A stretch of 64,000 nucleotides of DNA. It comes from Companilactobacillus sp. (GTDB lineage Bacteria > Bacillota > Bacilli > Lactobacillales > Lactobacillaceae). Below are positions 1-8,725 of this stretch, in pieces; positions within the stretch are counted from its first letter, which is position 1; each line of letters opens with the position of its first letter. A program made the position numbers and the translations under genes. The notes below the pieces were generated by a model. That model saw only the letters and a list, made by a program, of their open reading frames with translations, was not told the DNA's origin and made no database searches. Location: assembly GCF_022484265.1 (NCBI RefSeq), contig NZ_JAKVLR010000001.1, positions 558,001 to 622,000 of the forward strand, written 5' to 3'.

Positions 1-302
1 CGAGCCTTTGACTGAGCCTCTTCAGAAATAACTTGTGCTTCTTTTTCTGCATTAGCCTTAACTTTGTCAGCTGCATCTTGAGCAACCAAAATTGATTGGT
101 TCAATGCATCTTTCATTTCCGTGAAATATTTTAATTGAGATTGGGTTTGTTTTAGATCCTTTTGCAATTGGGCATTTTGTTGCAATGCCAAATCGTAGTC
201 ATTAACTATTTGATCTAAAAACTTATCAACCTCTTCACGGTCATATCCACGAAATTTTCGATCAAATTCCTTGTTATGTATTTCGATAGGCGATAATACC
301 AT
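1..302 (-). CDS. divIVA: Septum-placement protein DivIVA (N-terminal part, runs off the window)
   Basis: Only the first 100 codons are present; the 3' end lies before base 1. The N-terminus has the DivIVA lipid-binding module: the KEF...KFRGYDREEVDKFLDQI block with Phe17-Arg18, the pair that inserts into curved membrane in the B. subtilis protein. From about residue 35 the sequence is heptad-rich coiled coil (QLQKDLKQTQSQLKYF). The family marks negatively curved membrane at poles and septa and, in species with MinCD but no MinE, positions the Min inhibitor. It is the last gene of the ylm run, 16 bases after ylmH. The ATG at 302 follows a GGGGGTG ribosome site. Confidence 0.93.
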   Translation of the reverse strand, partial: MVLSPIEIHNKEFDRKFRGYDREEVDKFLDQIVNDYDLALQQNAQLQKDLKQTQSQLKYFTEMKDALNQSILVAQDAADKVKANAEKEAQVISEEAQSKA

Positions 303-318
303 CAAACCACACCCCCAA

Positions 319-1119
319 TTATTTTTTAATCACGTTCACAAAAATTATATATTTATTATTCTTGGATTTTCCCATTATGTTGTTAACTCTGATCCGTCCG
401 TATCCATGGACACTGATCGTATCGTAAATTGTTGCAAAAGCACTCGGATTTCTATTTGGGACCCAATTCAATTGCACTTTGCCATGTTCAACCATAGATT
501 TGGTTTGAGTCCTTGATAGATCATAAGCTTCGGCAATAATCGTATCTAATCTCAACGATTGGACATTAATAGTTTCGTCATCTGATTCATCGATTGGCAT
601 CAATAGATCATTTTGAAAATCTTTCTTGATCAGATGAACTTTAAATGAACCGATTTTATCTACTTGTTGTTCAATATATTTACTAATGTCATCAAATACA
701 AAGAACTGCCATCTCTTACCATCGGTAATAATATCCCCAAAATGATCACGATCAATTCCAGATCCAGTTAATGAGCCTAAAATTTGTCCATGATGCAAGT
801 TAGCAAATCTTTCAGGGTATCGCACCTCATAAAGAGCAATCTTGAAATCGGATTGCTTAGGTACAAAATAATCAGGAGCAATAATGCCCCTGACTCTTTC
901 TGCACCTTCATATCCACCATAGTAATGAACAAAAAGATCGTCGTACTTGTTCACTAAGTTATCAAGAATTGCTCGCTGACGTAGGTTTAAAAAGTCAGTC
1001 AACTGAGGTATATACATAGATTGTGTTCGTAGCAATAAATCACCGATCTTGTCGATAAAAGGCTTTTCTTCTGGCCGGAAAAATCCACCATTCATATTTA
1101 CCTTTTCTTTATCACTCAT
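319..1119 (-). CDS. ylmH: S4-domain RNA-binding protein YlmH
   Basis: 266 residues, normal length for YlmH. The N-terminal two thirds is the family-specific domain; a C-terminal S4 RNA-binding fold begins near residue 188 (LRLDTIIAEAYDLSRTQTK followed by HGKVQLNW). YlmH proteins bind ribosomal or tRNA-like RNA and are linked to rescue of stalled 50S-peptidyl-tRNA complexes; the gene sits next to divIVA in most Firmicutes. It overlaps the last base of ylmG, so the two are translationally linked. Identification rests on the S4 motif, the length and the strongly conserved order sepF-ylmG-ylmH-divIVA. Confidence 0.93.
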   Translation of the reverse strand: MSDKEKVNMNGGFFRPEEKPFIDKIGDLLLRTQSMYIPQLTDFLNLRQRAILDNLVNKYDDLFVHYYGGYEGAERVRGIIAPDYFVPKQSDFKIALYEVRYPERFANLHHGQILGSLTGSGIDRDHFGDIITDGKRWQFFVFDDISKYIEQQVDKIGSFKVHLIKKDFQNDLLMPIDESDDETINVQSLRLDTIIAEAYDLSRTQTKSMVEHGKVQLNWVPNRNPSAFATIYDTISVHGYGRIRVNNIMGKSKNNKYIIFVNVIKK

Positions 1120-1385
1120 TATAATATCCTAAAAATTACACTTTCTAAGACTTGCACTAAAATCAGTGCGACGATTGGAGAAAAATCAAACAGACCAATT
1201 CTCATTGGAATCACTCGTCTGATCAAGTTCAAAAATGGATCTACGATCGAGCTGATGAATCCAGCAAATCTGCTTTGTGCAAGACCTGGGATCCAGCTCA
1301 TAAAACAATAAATAAAAATAGCTATTTCATAAAGTCCAAAGAGACCGCCAATAACCCTAGGCAATCCGCTTAACACTTGCGCCAT
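1119..1385 (-). CDS. ylmG: YggT/YlmG family small membrane protein
   Basis: 88 residues with two hydrophobic segments (about 10-32 and 66-85) separated by a short loop containing the family-typical SSIVDPFLNLIRRVIPMRIGLFDFSPIVAL stretch. YggT/YlmG proteins are small integral membrane proteins of unclear biochemical role, encoded in the sepF neighbourhood and related to plastid proteins that affect nucleoid and division organisation. It lies 13 bases after sepF and overlaps ylmH by one base. The family call is firm; the function is not known. Confidence 0.9.
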   Translation of the reverse strand: MAQVLSGLPRVIGGLFGLYEIAIFIYCFMSWIPGLAQSRFAGFISSIVDPFLNLIRRVIPMRIGLFDFSPIVALILVQVLESVIFRIL

Positions 1386-1398
1386 TTAATATCCTCCG

Positions 1399-1809
1399 TT
1401 ATTCACCTATGTCAGGAATACTACCATCTATTTGGAATTTAGGTGGTGTACAAAGGAAAATCTTGTCCCCTACACGTTTGATCTCGCCATTTAATGCGAA
1501 AACAGTACCTGTAAGAAAGTCCACGATTCTCTTTGCTTGGTCGTCGTTAATGTTATTAAAATTAACAATAACGGCTTTATTATTCAATAATTGTTTGGCA
1601 ACAACTTTTGCATCTGCATAAACTCTTGGTTGATAAATAGCAATTTTGCTACTTGCAGGCTTAGTTGAATTGCCTGAATCAATTGAAACGACTTTTTCAT
1701 TGTCAGAATAATCTACTGAATCAGTAGTTTGAGTTTGATTTGATTGTTGGTCTTCAAAATTGTCATCTTCACTGATGCCAAAGAAGTTTCCTAATTTTTC
1801 AAATGCCAT
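1399..1809 (-). CDS. sepF: Cell division protein SepF
   Basis: 136 residues from the ATG at 1809, which follows GGGAG by 8 bases; a TTG six bases upstream is less likely because it would crowd that site. The N-terminus MAFEKLGNFFGI is the amphipathic membrane anchor. An acidic, Gln/Ser-rich linker (about 18-50) leads to the C-terminal SepF/DUF552 domain (IAIYQPRVYADAKVVAKQ... VIVNFNNINDDQAKRIVDFLTG). SepF polymerises on membranes and binds the FtsZ C-terminal tail, acting as an alternative anchor alongside FtsA. It lies 16 bases after ftsZ. Confidence 0.95.
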   Translation of the reverse strand: MAFEKLGNFFGISEDDNFEDQQSNQTQTTDSVDYSDNEKVVSIDSGNSTKPASSKIAIYQPRVYADAKVVAKQLLNNKAVIVNFNNINDDQAKRIVDFLTGTVFALNGEIKRVGDKIFLCTPPKFQIDGSIPDIGE

Positions 1810-1825
1810 TGTCAATGCTCCCTAA

Positions 1826-3064
1826 TTATTTATTTCTACGTTTGAAGATTGGTGGTGTTGAGTCATCGTCATCATCGCTTAAATCAATTGTTTCTGGTTT
1901 TTGGAAAATGTCGAAATCACTCTTTTCACTGGCGTTGTTACCAGCGTTTCTAGCATTGGAATCGTTAATATCCCAATTTGAGAAAGGATCTGAAGCTGGT
2001 TTTTGAGTTTGTGCTGGTTGGTCAGGGTTTTCTGCACGTTCTTGTCCATCAAAAACCGCATTAGGATTGTTTAAGTTAGGACGACGGTTGTTTTGTTTCT
2101 TGCCATCTTCAGTTTCGACACCGGTTGCAATAACTGTAACCTTAACTTGATCGCCAAGTGTTTCGTCGATTGAAGTACCAAAGATAATATTAACGTCCTT
2201 AGTAGCTTGGTCAGTAACGATTTGAGCGGCATCTTGTGCTTCAAACAATGAAAGATCAGGACCACCAGTAATATTAAGCAAGACTTGTTTAGCACCATCA
2301 ATTGATACTTCAAGCAATGGTGAAGAAATAGCTTTGTTAGTTGCGTCTGTGATTCTGTTTTCGCCGTTAGCCGTACCAATACCCATAAGAGCTGAGCCTT
2401 GATCTGACATAACAGTTTTAACATCAGCAAAGTCCAAGTTAACAAATCCAGGTGAAGTAATTAAATCAGAGATACTTTGAACACCTTGTCTAAGAACATC
2501 ATCAGCGATACTGAAGGCTTCATTCATTGGAGTCTTCTTATCGACGATCTCAAGTAATTTACTGTTTGAAATAAGCACCAAAGTATCAACGTCTTTTTTA
2601 AGTTCGCTAATACCATCAGCTGCAAAGCGTGAACGCTTTGAACCTTCAAAGGCAAATGGACGTGTAACAACGCCAACAGTTAAAGCACCGCTTTCTTTAG
2701 CAATGTTTGCAACGATTGGAGCAGCACCTGTACCAGTACCGCCACCCATTCCGGCAGTGATAAAGATCATATCTGCACCCTCAAGTGCTTCTTTGATTGC
2801 TTCTTCACTCTCTTGAGCTGCCTTTTGGCCAATTTCAGGGTTTGAACCAGCACCTAATCCACGTGTTAGTTTAGGTCCTAATTGAATTTTAGTTTCTGCT
2901 TTAGAACTTTCTAAAGCTTGAACATCAGTATTGGCTGCAATAAATTGTACGCCCTTGATACCAGTGTCAACCATGCGGTTAACAGCGTTACCACCAGCTC
3001 CTCCAACACCAATAACTTTAATAACTGCCCCCATATTTTCGCTTGAATCTAATGAATATTCCAT
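1826..3064 (-). CDS. ftsZ: Cell division GTPase FtsZ
   Basis: 412 residues. The tubulin signature GGGTGTG is at 107-113, the N-terminal nucleotide loop [11 protein letters not shown] at 21-31 and the T7 catalytic loop NLDFAD at 209-214. A variable Asn/Gln/Pro-rich linker runs from about 320 to 390, followed by the conserved C-terminal peptide ([14 protein letters not shown]) that binds FtsA, SepF and EzrA, all encoded in this window. FtsZ assembles the Z-ring at midcell. It lies 47 bases downstream of ftsA in the same minus-strand cluster. The ATG at 3064 follows an AGGAGG-type site. Confidence 0.98.
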   Translation of the reverse strand: MEYSLDSSENMGAVIKVIGVGGAGGNAVNRMVDTGIKGVQFIAANTDVQALESSKAETKIQLGPKLTRGLGAGSNPEIGQKAAQESEEAIKEALEGADMIFITAGMGGGTGTGAAPIVANIAKESGALTVGVVTRPFAFEGSKRSRFAADGISELKKDVDTLVLISNSKLLEIVDKKTPMNEAFSIADDVLRQGVQSISDLITSPGFVNLDFADVKTVMSDQGSALMGIGTANGENRITDATNKAISSPLLEVSIDGAKQVLLNITGGPDLSLFEAQDAAQIVTDQATKDVNIIFGTSIDETLGDQVKVTVIATGVETEDGKKQNNRRPNLNNPNAVFDGQERAENPDQPAQTQKPASDPFSNWDINDSNARNAGNNASEKSDFDIFQKPETIDLSDDDDDSTPPIFKRRNK

Positions 3065-3111
3065 TAAGGAGTTCCTCCTATTACCTGTCTTGAATATAGT
3101 TAACTTTTTAA

Positions 3112-4464
3112 TTAATCAAAAAACTTGCTCCAGAAATTCTTGAGACCTTCCATACGAGATCCTTTAGGCCGTTGCTTCTTTTCCACTGGTTTCTTCTTGG
3201 GTTTGGCAACCGGCTTTGATTCTGAAACCTTCTGACTTTCATCAGAGGTAGACTTTGGTTGAACATTTGGTCTTGTAGCTGAATCATTTTGATTAATTGC
3301 AGCTCCGTTGACTACATTGTCAGCAATAATTCCAATATCGTTCAAATTTGATGCATATGTCACTAGACCTAAACCTAGTGCATATGAAGGATGTCTCATT
3401 CCCATTTGCTCAGGAACGTAACTTCTCACCTTGACACCAAATACTTGCTTGGCAAGCTCCTCAATTCCTGATGTTGCCGCAACACCACCTGTTAAAACAA
3501 TTCCACCAGGCAATGATAAAGCACCTGCATTTTGCAAAGGTCCTTTTAGTCTAGTAAAAATCTGTTGGATCCGAGCTTCGATGATCTCTGATAAATATTC
3601 TTCAGAAATGGTTTCAGGTTCAGATTGTCCGACTACATCAACACTGATTGTATCATCAGTATCGGCATTTTCCGAATTAGCCGTACCGTAATATGATTTT
3701 AATTGGTTAGCATTTTCCATCGTGGTATTTAAAACGACAGAAATATCATGTGTAATGAAATCTCCACCCTCAAAATCAACAGTTGATAACTTCAAGTTAT
3801 AGTCATGTACGACTGAAGCTGTCGATTGACCAGCTCCAAGATCCATGATTATAGCACCAAAATCACCTTCGCCTTCATTTAATGCAACTTGGCTCAAAGC
3901 CATTGGCGAAATAACCTTGTGTACGATGTGTAATCCGGCTTTTTGGATTGCCTTTTTCGTATTGTGAACGATTGTTTTTGGAGCTGTGTAGATAATCCCC
4001 TTCATCTCCAAACGGACACCTATCATGCCTCTTGGATCACGAATATTATCAAAACCATCCACAGAAAATTGCTTAGGAATTAGAGATACTACTTCACGCT
4101 CGCTAGGTAGGTTTTGGATCATGGCTGCTGCCATTACCTGCCGAACATCATTTTCAGTGATCTCCTTTGATTGCGTTCCAACCGCGATCATTCCCTGACA
4201 TTTTTCAATTTGAAGCATATTGGCAGAAATGCCAACTACTACCTCTTTAATAGTAATGTTGGCTTGCGTCTCGGCCTTCTTGACAGCGCGCTTAATTGCA
4301 CCTGCAGCTTTGTCAATATCGACGATAACGCCACGACTAACCCCTTCAGATCGTTCACTTCCGACACCTACGACATTTAATTTATCGTCTGATGCTTCTG
4401 CGACCACCACTTTAATTGAGTTTGTACCAATATCAAGACCAACAAAGAACTCAGAATTGTCCAT
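3112..4464 (-). CDS. ftsA: Cell division protein FtsA (actin-like Z-ring anchor)
   Basis: 450 residues. The actin-fold phosphate-1 loop [15 protein letters not shown] is at the N-terminus, phosphate-2 is [15 protein letters not shown] near 210 and the adenosine motif [11 protein letters not shown] is near 335. A low-complexity Lys/Pro/Ser tail from about 395 ends in an amphipathic helix ([14 protein letters not shown]), the membrane-targeting sequence typical of FtsA. It tethers FtsZ filaments and recruits later divisome proteins. It sits between divIB and ftsZ; the ATG at 4464 follows a GGAGG site. Confidence 0.97.
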   Translation of the reverse strand: MDNSEFFVGLDIGTNSIKVVVAEASDDKLNVVGVGSERSEGVSRGVIVDIDKAAGAIKRAVKKAETQANITIKEVVVGISANMLQIEKCQGMIAVGTQSKEITENDVRQVMAAAMIQNLPSEREVVSLIPKQFSVDGFDNIRDPRGMIGVRLEMKGIIYTAPKTIVHNTKKAIQKAGLHIVHKVISPMALSQVALNEGEGDFGAIIMDLGAGQSTASVVHDYNLKLSTVDFEGGDFITHDISVVLNTTMENANQLKSYYGTANSENADTDDTISVDVVGQSEPETISEEYLSEIIEARIQQIFTRLKGPLQNAGALSLPGGIVLTGGVAATSGIEELAKQVFGVKVRSYVPEQMGMRHPSYALGLGLVTYASNLNDIGIIADNVVNGAAINQNDSATRPNVQPKSTSDESQKVSESKPVAKPKKKPVEKKQRPKGSRMEGLKNFWSKFFD

Positions 4465-4540
4465 AGACAGTGGTTGCCTCCTTAACTAGATAAAAAACCA
4501 TTCATTAAAAAATTTTAACACAAAAATGATTATATTAAAC

Positions 4541-5242
4541 CTATTTCTTGCTATCAAATGGATAAGAATAAGCACCCACCTCTAAATCAATGACTCCTTT
4601 TTTCTTCATCTGTGAAGCAATGCTAGGATAATATTTCATTTTTTTATCAACAGTACGCGTATCCGCAATAATCTTATTACCATCATTCATATCTATTTTG
4701 ATTCGATATGGGTTGATTTTAGTTTTAGCATTGTGGATCTCGGAAATATTATTTTTGACGCTTTCTGGCATTTTCTTGTAGATTTGCGTAATTTTGATCA
4801 AATCGGATTTTTTATCAAAATCCGTGTAAATTGGATAATTGCCCGTATACGATTTCAACTTATTCGATAAAATCTTGCCATTGTCGATGATCCGATAGTA
4901 GTAACCATCTTTGAAAATCAATCCTAAAGTTGGATATTCGTGAACAACAATCGTTAAATCACGCAAGTTTTTGGTTTTAAATGAAACAGATTTTACTGAT
5001 GGCAGTTGCTTATGAGTTTTTTCAGAAATTGAATTCTGTCTCACAAAAACTCCGACTAATAAAGAATTATCATTGATCTGCGTTGCATCAATGACTTGCT
5101 GGGCACCGAGATCACTAACTCCTTTAACAGTTATGTTTCTAACTTTGCTCAGCGGAGATCCTAGATATGCCAAGATAATTATTAAGATAGCAGCAATGAT
5201 AATTAGGATACTTTTTGCGTAACTTCTTCGTTTTTTTGACAT
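4541..5242 (-). CDS. divIB: Divisome protein DivIB/FtsQ
   Basis: 233 residues: a short basic cytoplasmic tail (SKKRRSYAKS), one membrane helix at about 11-30, then a POTRA domain (VRNITVKGVSDLGAQQVIDAT onward) and a beta domain containing IVVHEYPTLGLIF. DivIB/FtsQ forms the trimeric FtsQBL-type scaffold that activates septal synthesis with FtsL and the division PBP. The protein lacks the long C-terminal tail of some relatives and stops soon after the beta domain. It follows murG by 15 bases, the canonical murG-divIB-ftsA order. Confidence 0.92.
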   Translation of the reverse strand: MSKKRRSYAKSILIIIAAILIIILAYLGSPLSKVRNITVKGVSDLGAQQVIDATQINDNSLLVGVFVRQNSISEKTHKQLPSVKSVSFKTKNLRDLTIVVHEYPTLGLIFKDGYYYRIIDNGKILSNKLKSYTGNYPIYTDFDKKSDLIKITQIYKKMPESVKNNISEIHNAKTKINPYRIKIDMNDGNKIIADTRTVDKKMKYYPSIASQMKKKGVIDLEVGAYSYPFDSKK

Positions 5243-5257
5243 AATCGACCTCGATAA

Positions 5258-6367
5258 CTATTTCTTCACTAGACCAGTTAAGACCTCGATCAACTTATCA
5301 GAAGCATCAGGCACGCCAATTTCCTTGGATGCATCAGACATATCTTTCTGAATTTGCTGATCGGTCAAAATTTCTGACACATTATCAAAAAGTTTATTAG
5401 CAGTCAATTCAGATTCTGGAATCACTCTGGCCGCACCATTTTCCGCAACTGAACGTGCATTGATGGTTTGATGATCATGAGTCACATAAGGACTAGGAAT
5501 AAAAATCGCTGGAATACCTAATGCTGTGATCTCAGCAATACTAGTAGCCCCACTACGACCGACGATCAATTTAAGATCAGGCAAAATTTCTGGCATGTTG
5601 TCAATATAAGGTTGAACCGAAATATTTGAAAGATCTAAATATTTTGGATCGATACGCTTAATGACGCCATCATAATGAACTCTACCCGTAACGAACAGTA
5701 GTTGAAAATCTGATTTACTGAAATCTTCAAGTGAACCGATAACAGCCTTATTGATTGGCTCGGCACCACGAGAGCCACCAAAGATCAAGACTGTTGATTT
5801 ATCAGGATCTAAATCAAAATCTTTTAATCGATCATTTACTTTGATAGCGGCAGCTTCTTGAGCTCGTGGATTGCCTGTGAAGACGATTTTCTTTTTCTCA
5901 GAAAATTGGTTAGCAGCTTGCTTGAAGGCAATCGCTATCTTATCAACAAAATGGCCTAAAAACTTATTGGTCACACCAGCAATTGTGTTTTGTTCGTGGA
6001 TAACAGTTGGAATTCTCAATTGATGTGCAGCATAAACCACTGCACTGGAAACATAGCCTCCGGTTCCAACAACAATATCCGGATTAAATTTTTTAATTAT
6101 TTTCTTGGACCGACCGATCGATGACAAGAACATATTCATTACTTTGATATTCTCAAAAGTAAGCTTTCGCTTGAACCCACTAATCTTGATTGTTTCAAAG
6201 GCAATGCCTTCACGAGTAACGATCTTGCTTTCAAGACCATTCTCAGTACCGACGTATAAAACATCTTCAATCATGTCACGTTCTTTTAATCGCTTTATCA
6301 GTGCCATCGCTGGGTATATGTGACCGCCAGTTCCACCACCGGAAACGATTATCCGCAATTTAGTCAT
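5258..6367 (-). CDS. murG: UDP-GlcNAc:lipid I GlcNAc transferase MurG
   Basis: 369 residues, GT28 family with GT-B fold. The N-terminal glycine-rich loop GGGTGGH at 10-16 binds lipid I and diphosphate; the C-terminal domain has the UDP-GlcNAc motif GRSGATSIAEITALGIPAIFIPSP near 272-295. It transfers GlcNAc to lipid I on the inner membrane face, producing lipid II. It overlaps the end of murD by 8 bases, implying coupled translation of consecutive precursor enzymes. Confidence 0.97.
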   Translation of the reverse strand: MTKLRIIVSGGGTGGHIYPAMALIKRLKERDMIEDVLYVGTENGLESKIVTREGIAFETIKISGFKRKLTFENIKVMNMFLSSIGRSKKIIKKFNPDIVVGTGGYVSSAVVYAAHQLRIPTVIHEQNTIAGVTNKFLGHFVDKIAIAFKQAANQFSEKKKIVFTGNPRAQEAAAIKVNDRLKDFDLDPDKSTVLIFGGSRGAEPINKAVIGSLEDFSKSDFQLLFVTGRVHYDGVIKRIDPKYLDLSNISVQPYIDNMPEILPDLKLIVGRSGATSIAEITALGIPAIFIPSPYVTHDHQTINARSVAENGAARVIPESELTANKLFDNVSEILTDQQIQKDMSDASKEIGVPDASDKLIEVLTGLVKK

Positions 6368-7736
6368 GTTGGTTCCCCTTTAACTTTTCAACATCGTCAA
6401 TAAACTGATCTCCACGTTGTTCGAAAGTATCGAATTGATCCCAACTAGCTGCAGCTGGCGAAAGCAAGACGATATCTCCTGCAGAACTTTGCTTGAAAGC
6501 TTCTGGAACAGCTTGTGACAAGTTTTCAACTTCGACAATGTTGCCAATTTCGGCCTTCTTAGCAGCATCGATCATTTTTGCAGCTGTTTGACCGTAAACC
6601 ACAATGTTCTTTACCTTACCCTTAAGTGATGGAACTAAATCATCAAAGGTATTTCCACGGTCTAATCCACCAGCAATCAAAGTGATTGGTTGCTTAAATG
6701 CCTGTAAGGCAACTATAGTAGCTTCGATGTTTGTAGCCTTTGAATCATTGTAAAATTTACGATCAGAGAATTCATCGACGTATTGAATTCGATGCTTAAC
6801 ACCAGCAAATTTACTTAGTACTTCGATGATATCTCCATCTGAGACGCCAAAAATTTTGGCAACATTAATTGCAGCTAAGGCATTTTGAACATTATGCTCA
6901 CCAGGAACACGGATATCTTCTTCATTCATGATCAAATGACGATTGTAGTAAATGTTACCTTCAAAGGCATAAGCGCCAAATCCTAGTTCTTGTTGATCAG
7001 AAAAAGGTATGATCTGAGCATCGGAGCGTTTTGCGAGCTTTCTCCACTCGTCAGTGTTCCAGTTAACAATAAAGTAATCATCTGGAGTTTGATTTTTAGT
7101 AATATGCATTTTGGCATTGATGTAATTCTCACGAGTTTTGTGAAAATCCAAATGAGCTGAATAAATATTATTCAAAACAGCAACGTGTGGATGAAGCTTA
7201 ATCGTGCCCTCAAGTTGAAAACTTGAAAGTTCAGTTACGACAACATCTTTATCGGTTGCTTTTTGTATAACATCTGAAATTGGAATACCAATATTCCCAG
7301 CATAGTATGAATTATTAAATTGTGGGGAATGATCTAGCATCAATTGAATTAGTGTCGTGACGGTTGTCTTTCCGTTTGTCCCTGTAACACCAACCATAGT
7401 TGCGTCTGAACAGCTGTAAGCTATCTCAGGTTCGGTAATAACTGGGATATCCAATTCTTCAGCATGTTTGATCAAATCGTTTGAGTATGGAATACCGGGA
7501 TTTTTAACCAAATAATCGTATGAATCATCGATCAACTTCGGATCATTATTACCAGTGATAACATCATACCCGTCATCAATCAAAGCTTTTGCTTCATCAT
7601 TTCCTTCGAGGGGATTTGAATCAACAACTGTGACCTGACAATTGATTTTTTTGAGCAACTTGGCAACCGCATAACCACTCTTAGCTAAACCAAGGACCAT
7701 CATTTTTTTGTTTGCATATATACTATCTTTCACCAT
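6360..7736 (-). CDS. murD: UDP-MurNAc-L-Ala:D-Glu ligase MurD
   Basis: 458 residues. The Mur-ligase ATP loop GVTGTNGKTT is at 116-125; the central domain has the conserved HLDFH motif near 196 and the C-terminal domain the NDSKATN motif near 320. A Rossmann-like N-terminal domain (VLGLAKSGYAVAKLL) binds the UDP moiety. MurD adds D-glutamate as the second stem residue, the residue MurT (46.9 kb) later prepares for amidation. It lies 10 bases after mraY. Confidence 0.97.
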   Translation of the reverse strand: MVKDSIYANKKMMVLGLAKSGYAVAKLLKKINCQVTVVDSNPLEGNDEAKALIDDGYDVITGNNDPKLIDDSYDYLVKNPGIPYSNDLIKHAEELDIPVITEPEIAYSCSDATMVGVTGTNGKTTVTTLIQLMLDHSPQFNNSYYAGNIGIPISDVIQKATDKDVVVTELSSFQLEGTIKLHPHVAVLNNIYSAHLDFHKTRENYINAKMHITKNQTPDDYFIVNWNTDEWRKLAKRSDAQIIPFSDQQELGFGAYAFEGNIYYNRHLIMNEEDIRVPGEHNVQNALAAINVAKIFGVSDGDIIEVLSKFAGVKHRIQYVDEFSDRKFYNDSKATNIEATIVALQAFKQPITLIAGGLDRGNTFDDLVPSLKGKVKNIVVYGQTAAKMIDAAKKAEIGNIVEVENLSQAVPEAFKQSSAGDIVLLSPAAASWDQFDTFEQRGDQFIDDVEKLKGNQHD

Positions 7737-7746
7737 GTCATACCTT

Positions 7747-8712
7747 CTAAATAAATATTATTAAATAAATTGCTGAACAAATAATTCCAAAGATCCAAAA
7801 TACAATGTCGATTTTCCATTCATTCCAACCGAGCATTTCAAAATGATGATGAATTGGAGTCATCTTAAAAATACGACGGTGAAATACTTTGAATGAGAAC
7901 ACTTGTAGCATTACGCTAGCTGTTTCGATCACGTAGATCAGCCCGATCAACAATAATGACCAGTAACGTCCGAGTAAAATTGAAATTGCTGCTAATCCTG
8001 CACCTAGTGCTAATGATCCAACGTCACCCATAAAAATCTTGGCTGGTTTGTGATTAAAAATTAGAAATGCTAACAAACCACCTACGACTGAGAAGCACAC
8101 AATTGCGATATCAACGCGATTTTGATTCAAGGCAATAATTGCATATGTGAAGTATGAAATGGCTCCTAGGCCACCTAGAAGACCGTCTATACCATCTGTT
8201 AGATTAGTTGCATTTGAAAAACCAACTAACCAAAAAATTGTAAATAGAACAAAGATCACTTTTGAATCGATCGAGAATAGACCTGGAATCGAAAAGTTGA
8301 TTGGTAAATTATCGTTAAAGTATACGTATAAGAAAATAATGGCAACGACAATTTGGAGGATCAACTTTTGAAGTGCCTTCAAACCGAGATTACGTTTTTT
8401 GAAGACTTTGATAAAGTCATCAATAAAGCCGATACATCCAAATAGTACAATCACTAAGGTCGTGATCATCAATGCATGAGTCATTTGGTGCATCCAGGCT
8501 CCAACCCAAATATTAGTTACAGCCATCCCTAATAAAATCAGGAGACCGCCCATTGTAGGCGTTCCTGATTTTTTTTCGTGCCACTTAGGTCCTTCTTCAC
8601 GAATTGACTGTCCTTCTTTATGTGCGACCAAATAGCCAATCAGAAAAGGCATAAAGATGGCAACAATTGCAAAACTGCTGATTATGTCGATAAATATCTT
8701 ACTTAGTTCCAT
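7747..8712 (-). CDS. mraY: Phospho-MurNAc-pentapeptide translocase MraY
   Basis: 321 residues with about ten hydrophobic helices. Diagnostic motifs are GTPTMGG near 50, the catalytic NATNLTDGIDGL near 168, KIFMGDVGSLALGA near 225 and the cytoplasmic histidine motif TPIHHHFE near 287. MraY attaches phospho-MurNAc-pentapeptide to undecaprenyl phosphate, giving lipid I. It lies between pbp2X (13-base gap) and murD (10-base gap) in the usual order. Confidence 0.97.
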   Translation of the reverse strand: MELSKIFIDIISSFAIVAIFMPFLIGYLVAHKEGQSIREEGPKWHEKKSGTPTMGGLLILLGMAVTNIWVGAWMHQMTHALMITTLVIVLFGCIGFIDDFIKVFKKRNLGLKALQKLILQIVVAIIFLYVYFNDNLPINFSIPGLFSIDSKVIFVLFTIFWLVGFSNATNLTDGIDGLLGGLGAISYFTYAIIALNQNRVDIAIVCFSVVGGLLAFLIFNHKPAKIFMGDVGSLALGAGLAAISILLGRYWSLLLIGLIYVIETASVMLQVFSFKVFHRRIFKMTPIHHHFEMLGWNEWKIDIVFWIFGIICSAIYLIIFI

Positions 8713-8725
8713 GGAAAATCCCCAC

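Noticed and set aside
2071..2445. 124-codon frame inside ftsZ
   Set aside because: Leucine-rich shadow frame within the well-supported ftsZ gene.
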